A DNA stretch of 14,281 nt from an uncultured Eubacteriales bacterium (GTDB lineage: Bacteria; Bacillota; Clostridia; Oscillospirales; CAG-382). The notes under the pieces were generated by a model. That model saw nothing but the letters and a program-made list of their open reading frames with translations. It was not told where the DNA came from and did no database searches. Of this stretch, positions 13,065 through 14,281 are shown one piece after another. The number at the start of each line of letters is the position of its first letter. Positions within the stretch are counted from its first letter, which is position 1. The position numbers and the translations under genes are program-made. The stretch covers positions 1 to 14,281 of the forward strand of contig URSI01000013.1 of assembly GCA_900550505.1 (NCBI GenBank). Direction: 5' to 3'.

Positions 13065-14141
13065 TCAGGCGTTGAGCTCGTTTTCTATCAGTTCGGCATT
13101 TTTTCGCAACCTTTCGTCGGAGGGTGACAGCTTGCATGCAGCACGTGCCGCCTCGAGTGCTTCTTTCAGCCTTCCGGTACGGTATAATCCGAGACAGCGC
13201 AGATCCCATGGCAGGCTGCCCCATGATTTTGCATCATTGATATAAGTTTGGGGTCTTTCAGTGATAGCTACAGCTCGTGAAGTCGCCCAGACTACTCCGT
13301 CCCAATCGCCTGTTTTGTAAAAGTAAAGTGCGAGCTCTACAAACGGTTCGCGCAAATGCGGCGCTTCAGCAACGGCGCGCAAAAGCCATTGACCGCTTTG
13401 CTGATGCTCTCCTTTTGCTTCGTACGCCGAGGCAATGTATCTCATTGAGGCGCACCTTTCGTCGGGCCATGTGCTTGTGGGAAGAGAAAGATGGCGTTTT
13501 AATGTAGTAATGCACTCATCCCATCTGCGGTAAAAATAGTATTCACGTCCCAAGTAATGCATATTGCGATCGTCATCAGGCGCTTCCTTGACCGAAAGCT
13601 CCAACAACGGCAAATATTGAGCTCTGGATTTTGATTGATCGGCGTGATGATCAAGCTGCATACCCCATACGGTCACCTTTTTTTCGGTTATACCACAGGG
13701 TGTGAGCACCTCATGTACCGGATGAAGCCATTTATAACCGTGACGCGAATGTACTTTATCTGTGTAAAAAACGCAACCTTCACTTCCGTCTGGATTGAAA
13801 TTCCATGTGTATCGGTAGGCTGCCCGTGTAGTGCCGGGCACCCATGCTTGCTCTAACAAGTTACGCCATCCCGGGTGAAGCACCTCGTCAAGATCGGTAC
13901 AAACACATATGTCCGTATCCTCCGGTACCGGTTCCAAAGAACGGTTTCGTGCTACGTCAAACCTCCATGGTATTATTTCTGACGATGCGACGTTTACTCC
14001 CAACTCTTTCAGCCGTTCCGGTGTTCCGTCCTCAGAGCCCGTGTCCAATACATAGATACCATCAGCCTCTTTCATCGATTCGACCCATCGGTCAATGTGT
14101 TTTATTTCGTTCTTACAGATCGCGTATACTATTACTTTCAT
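13065..14141 (-). CDS. Family 2 glycosyltransferase with TPR-like C-terminal half
   Basis: The protein has 358 residues. The N-terminal GT-A domain (1-about 180) has the start VIVYAICKNE, the nucleotide-sugar-binding LDTGSEDGT (D33) and the metal-binding D83-L-D85 in CTDLDEV. KWLHPVHEVL lies in the acceptor region. From about 192 to 345 the protein is helical with spaced aromatic and small residues (YLGREYYFYRRWDECI, YIASAYEAKGEHQQSGQWLLRAV, LGLYRTGRLKEALEAARAACKLSP), read as three or four TPR repeats. There is no membrane span. Such proteins transfer a sugar to a cell-surface or protein acceptor bound by the repeats. GGAGGAAATTC before the ATG supports the start. The upstream neighbour is cut by the window edge; the 55-base gap contains a GC-rich hairpin. 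Confidence 0.87.
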   Translation of the reverse strand: MKVIVYAICKNEIKHIDRWVESMKEADGIYVLDTGSEDGTPERLKELGVNVASSEIIPWRFDVARNRSLEPVPEDTDICVCTDLDEVLHPGWRNLLEQAWVPGTTRAAYRYTWNFNPDGSEGCVFYTDKVHSRHGYKWLHPVHEVLTPCGITEKKVTVWGMQLDHHADQSKSRAQYLPLLELSVKEAPDDDRNMHYLGREYYFYRRWDECITTLKRHLSLPTSTWPDERCASMRYIASAYEAKGEHQQSGQWLLRAVAEAPHLREPFVELALYFYKTGDWDGVVWATSRAVAITERPQTYINDAKSWGSLPWDLRCLGLYRTGRLKEALEAARAACKLSPSDERLRKNAELIENELNA

Positions 14142-14158
14142 GAATTTCCTCCGGTCGG

Positions 14159-14188
14159 TTGCCGCCGCGGTTAATACCGCGGCGGCAA
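14159..14188. repeat. GC-rich 12-bp hairpin between two minus-strand genes
   Basis: TTGCCGCCGCGG (14159-14170) pairs perfectly with 14177-14188 around a 6-base loop. On the minus strand it follows the upstream gene's stop by about ten bases but is followed by AACCGACCGG, not by a T run. It is therefore a processing or attenuating hairpin, or an inefficient terminator, rather than a classic one. It ends just before the glycosyltransferase ribosome-binding site. Confidence 0.6.
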
Positions 14189-14196
14189 AATTGGTT

Positions 14197-14281
14197 TCAG
14201 GAATTTAGTATCCCTGCTGCGCGAAGATTGGCGAGCAGTTGATTGAACTGTGTTGTAAGGTCGGCATCCCCTGTGGCATTT
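14197..14281 (-). CDS. C-terminal end of an unidentified protein (5' end outside window)
   Basis: On the minus strand a frame open from the window edge ends at TGA (14197-14199). It gives about 27 residues, ending FNQLLANLRAAGILNS. The segment looks helical and amphipathic. It is too short to assign a family. Its position and strand suggest co-transcription with the glycosyltransferase, and it may be that enzyme's surface or structural partner; this is inference. Confidence 0.5.
   Translation of the reverse strand, partial: NATGDADLTTQFNQLLANLRAAGILNS

Noticed and set aside
14159..14188. Calling the GC-rich hairpin a standard rho-independent terminator
   Set aside because: Neither strand has a T run after the stem.

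Overview
The window looks like chromosomal DNA of a spore-forming, low-to-medium-GC member of the Clostridia (Firmicutes/Bacillota). The evidence is an S1-domain C-terminus typical of clostridial polynucleotide phosphorylase, Shine-Dalgarno sequences of the GGAGG type before nearly every gene, sigma-A promoters close to consensus, compact rho-independent terminators, and a LytM protein that reads like SpoIIQ, a forespore protein. No rRNA, tRNA or CRISPR array was seen. No stretch longer than 300 bases lacks a gene.

Layout. Bases 1-292 hold the 3' end of pnp and its terminator. Next, on the minus strand, come a cytoplasmic von Willebrand A protein with a cysteine-rich tail (349-1734), a GH78 alpha-L-rhamnosidase (1871-4405) and a small DUF4430-like lipoprotein (4499-4963); the last two each have a terminator of their own. 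A plus-strand membrane protein of unknown function (5146-5802) is divergent from the lipoprotein. From 5884 to 9130 runs a minus-strand operon, transcribed from a strong promoter at 9195-9223. Its order is a TIM-barrel sugar isomerase/epimerase, an unrecognised 111-residue protein, a Gfo/Idh/MocA oxidoreductase and a second TIM-barrel isomerase. Upstream of it is a separately promoted, secreted and membrane-anchored SGNH/GDSL hydrolase (9254-10993).

Bases 11142-12224 are a complete IS481-like insertion sequence with 26-bp imperfect terminal inverted repeats and an intact DDE transposase. It sits between the SGNH promoter and the terminator of the spoIIQ-like gene (12281-12958). That gene has a sigma-F-like promoter. 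Upstream of it lie a family 2 glycosyltransferase with a TPR-like tail (13065-14141) and the last codons of another minus-strand gene at the window edge.

How the genes may work together. The rhamnosidase and the isomerase/oxidoreductase operon suggest intracellular breakdown of plant or microbial glycosides. The rhamnosidase has no signal peptide, so it should act on imported rhamnosides. The operon pairs an NAD(P)-dependent sugar oxidoreductase with two metal-dependent isomerase-like barrels, the enzyme classes used in keto-sugar and 3-keto-glycoside pathways; the substrate cannot be read from the sequence. The most unusual DNA is inside the insertion sequence: a 36-bp perfect palindrome in the transposase gene, and a nested set of inverted repeats that would fold over the transposase ribosome-binding site and start codon.
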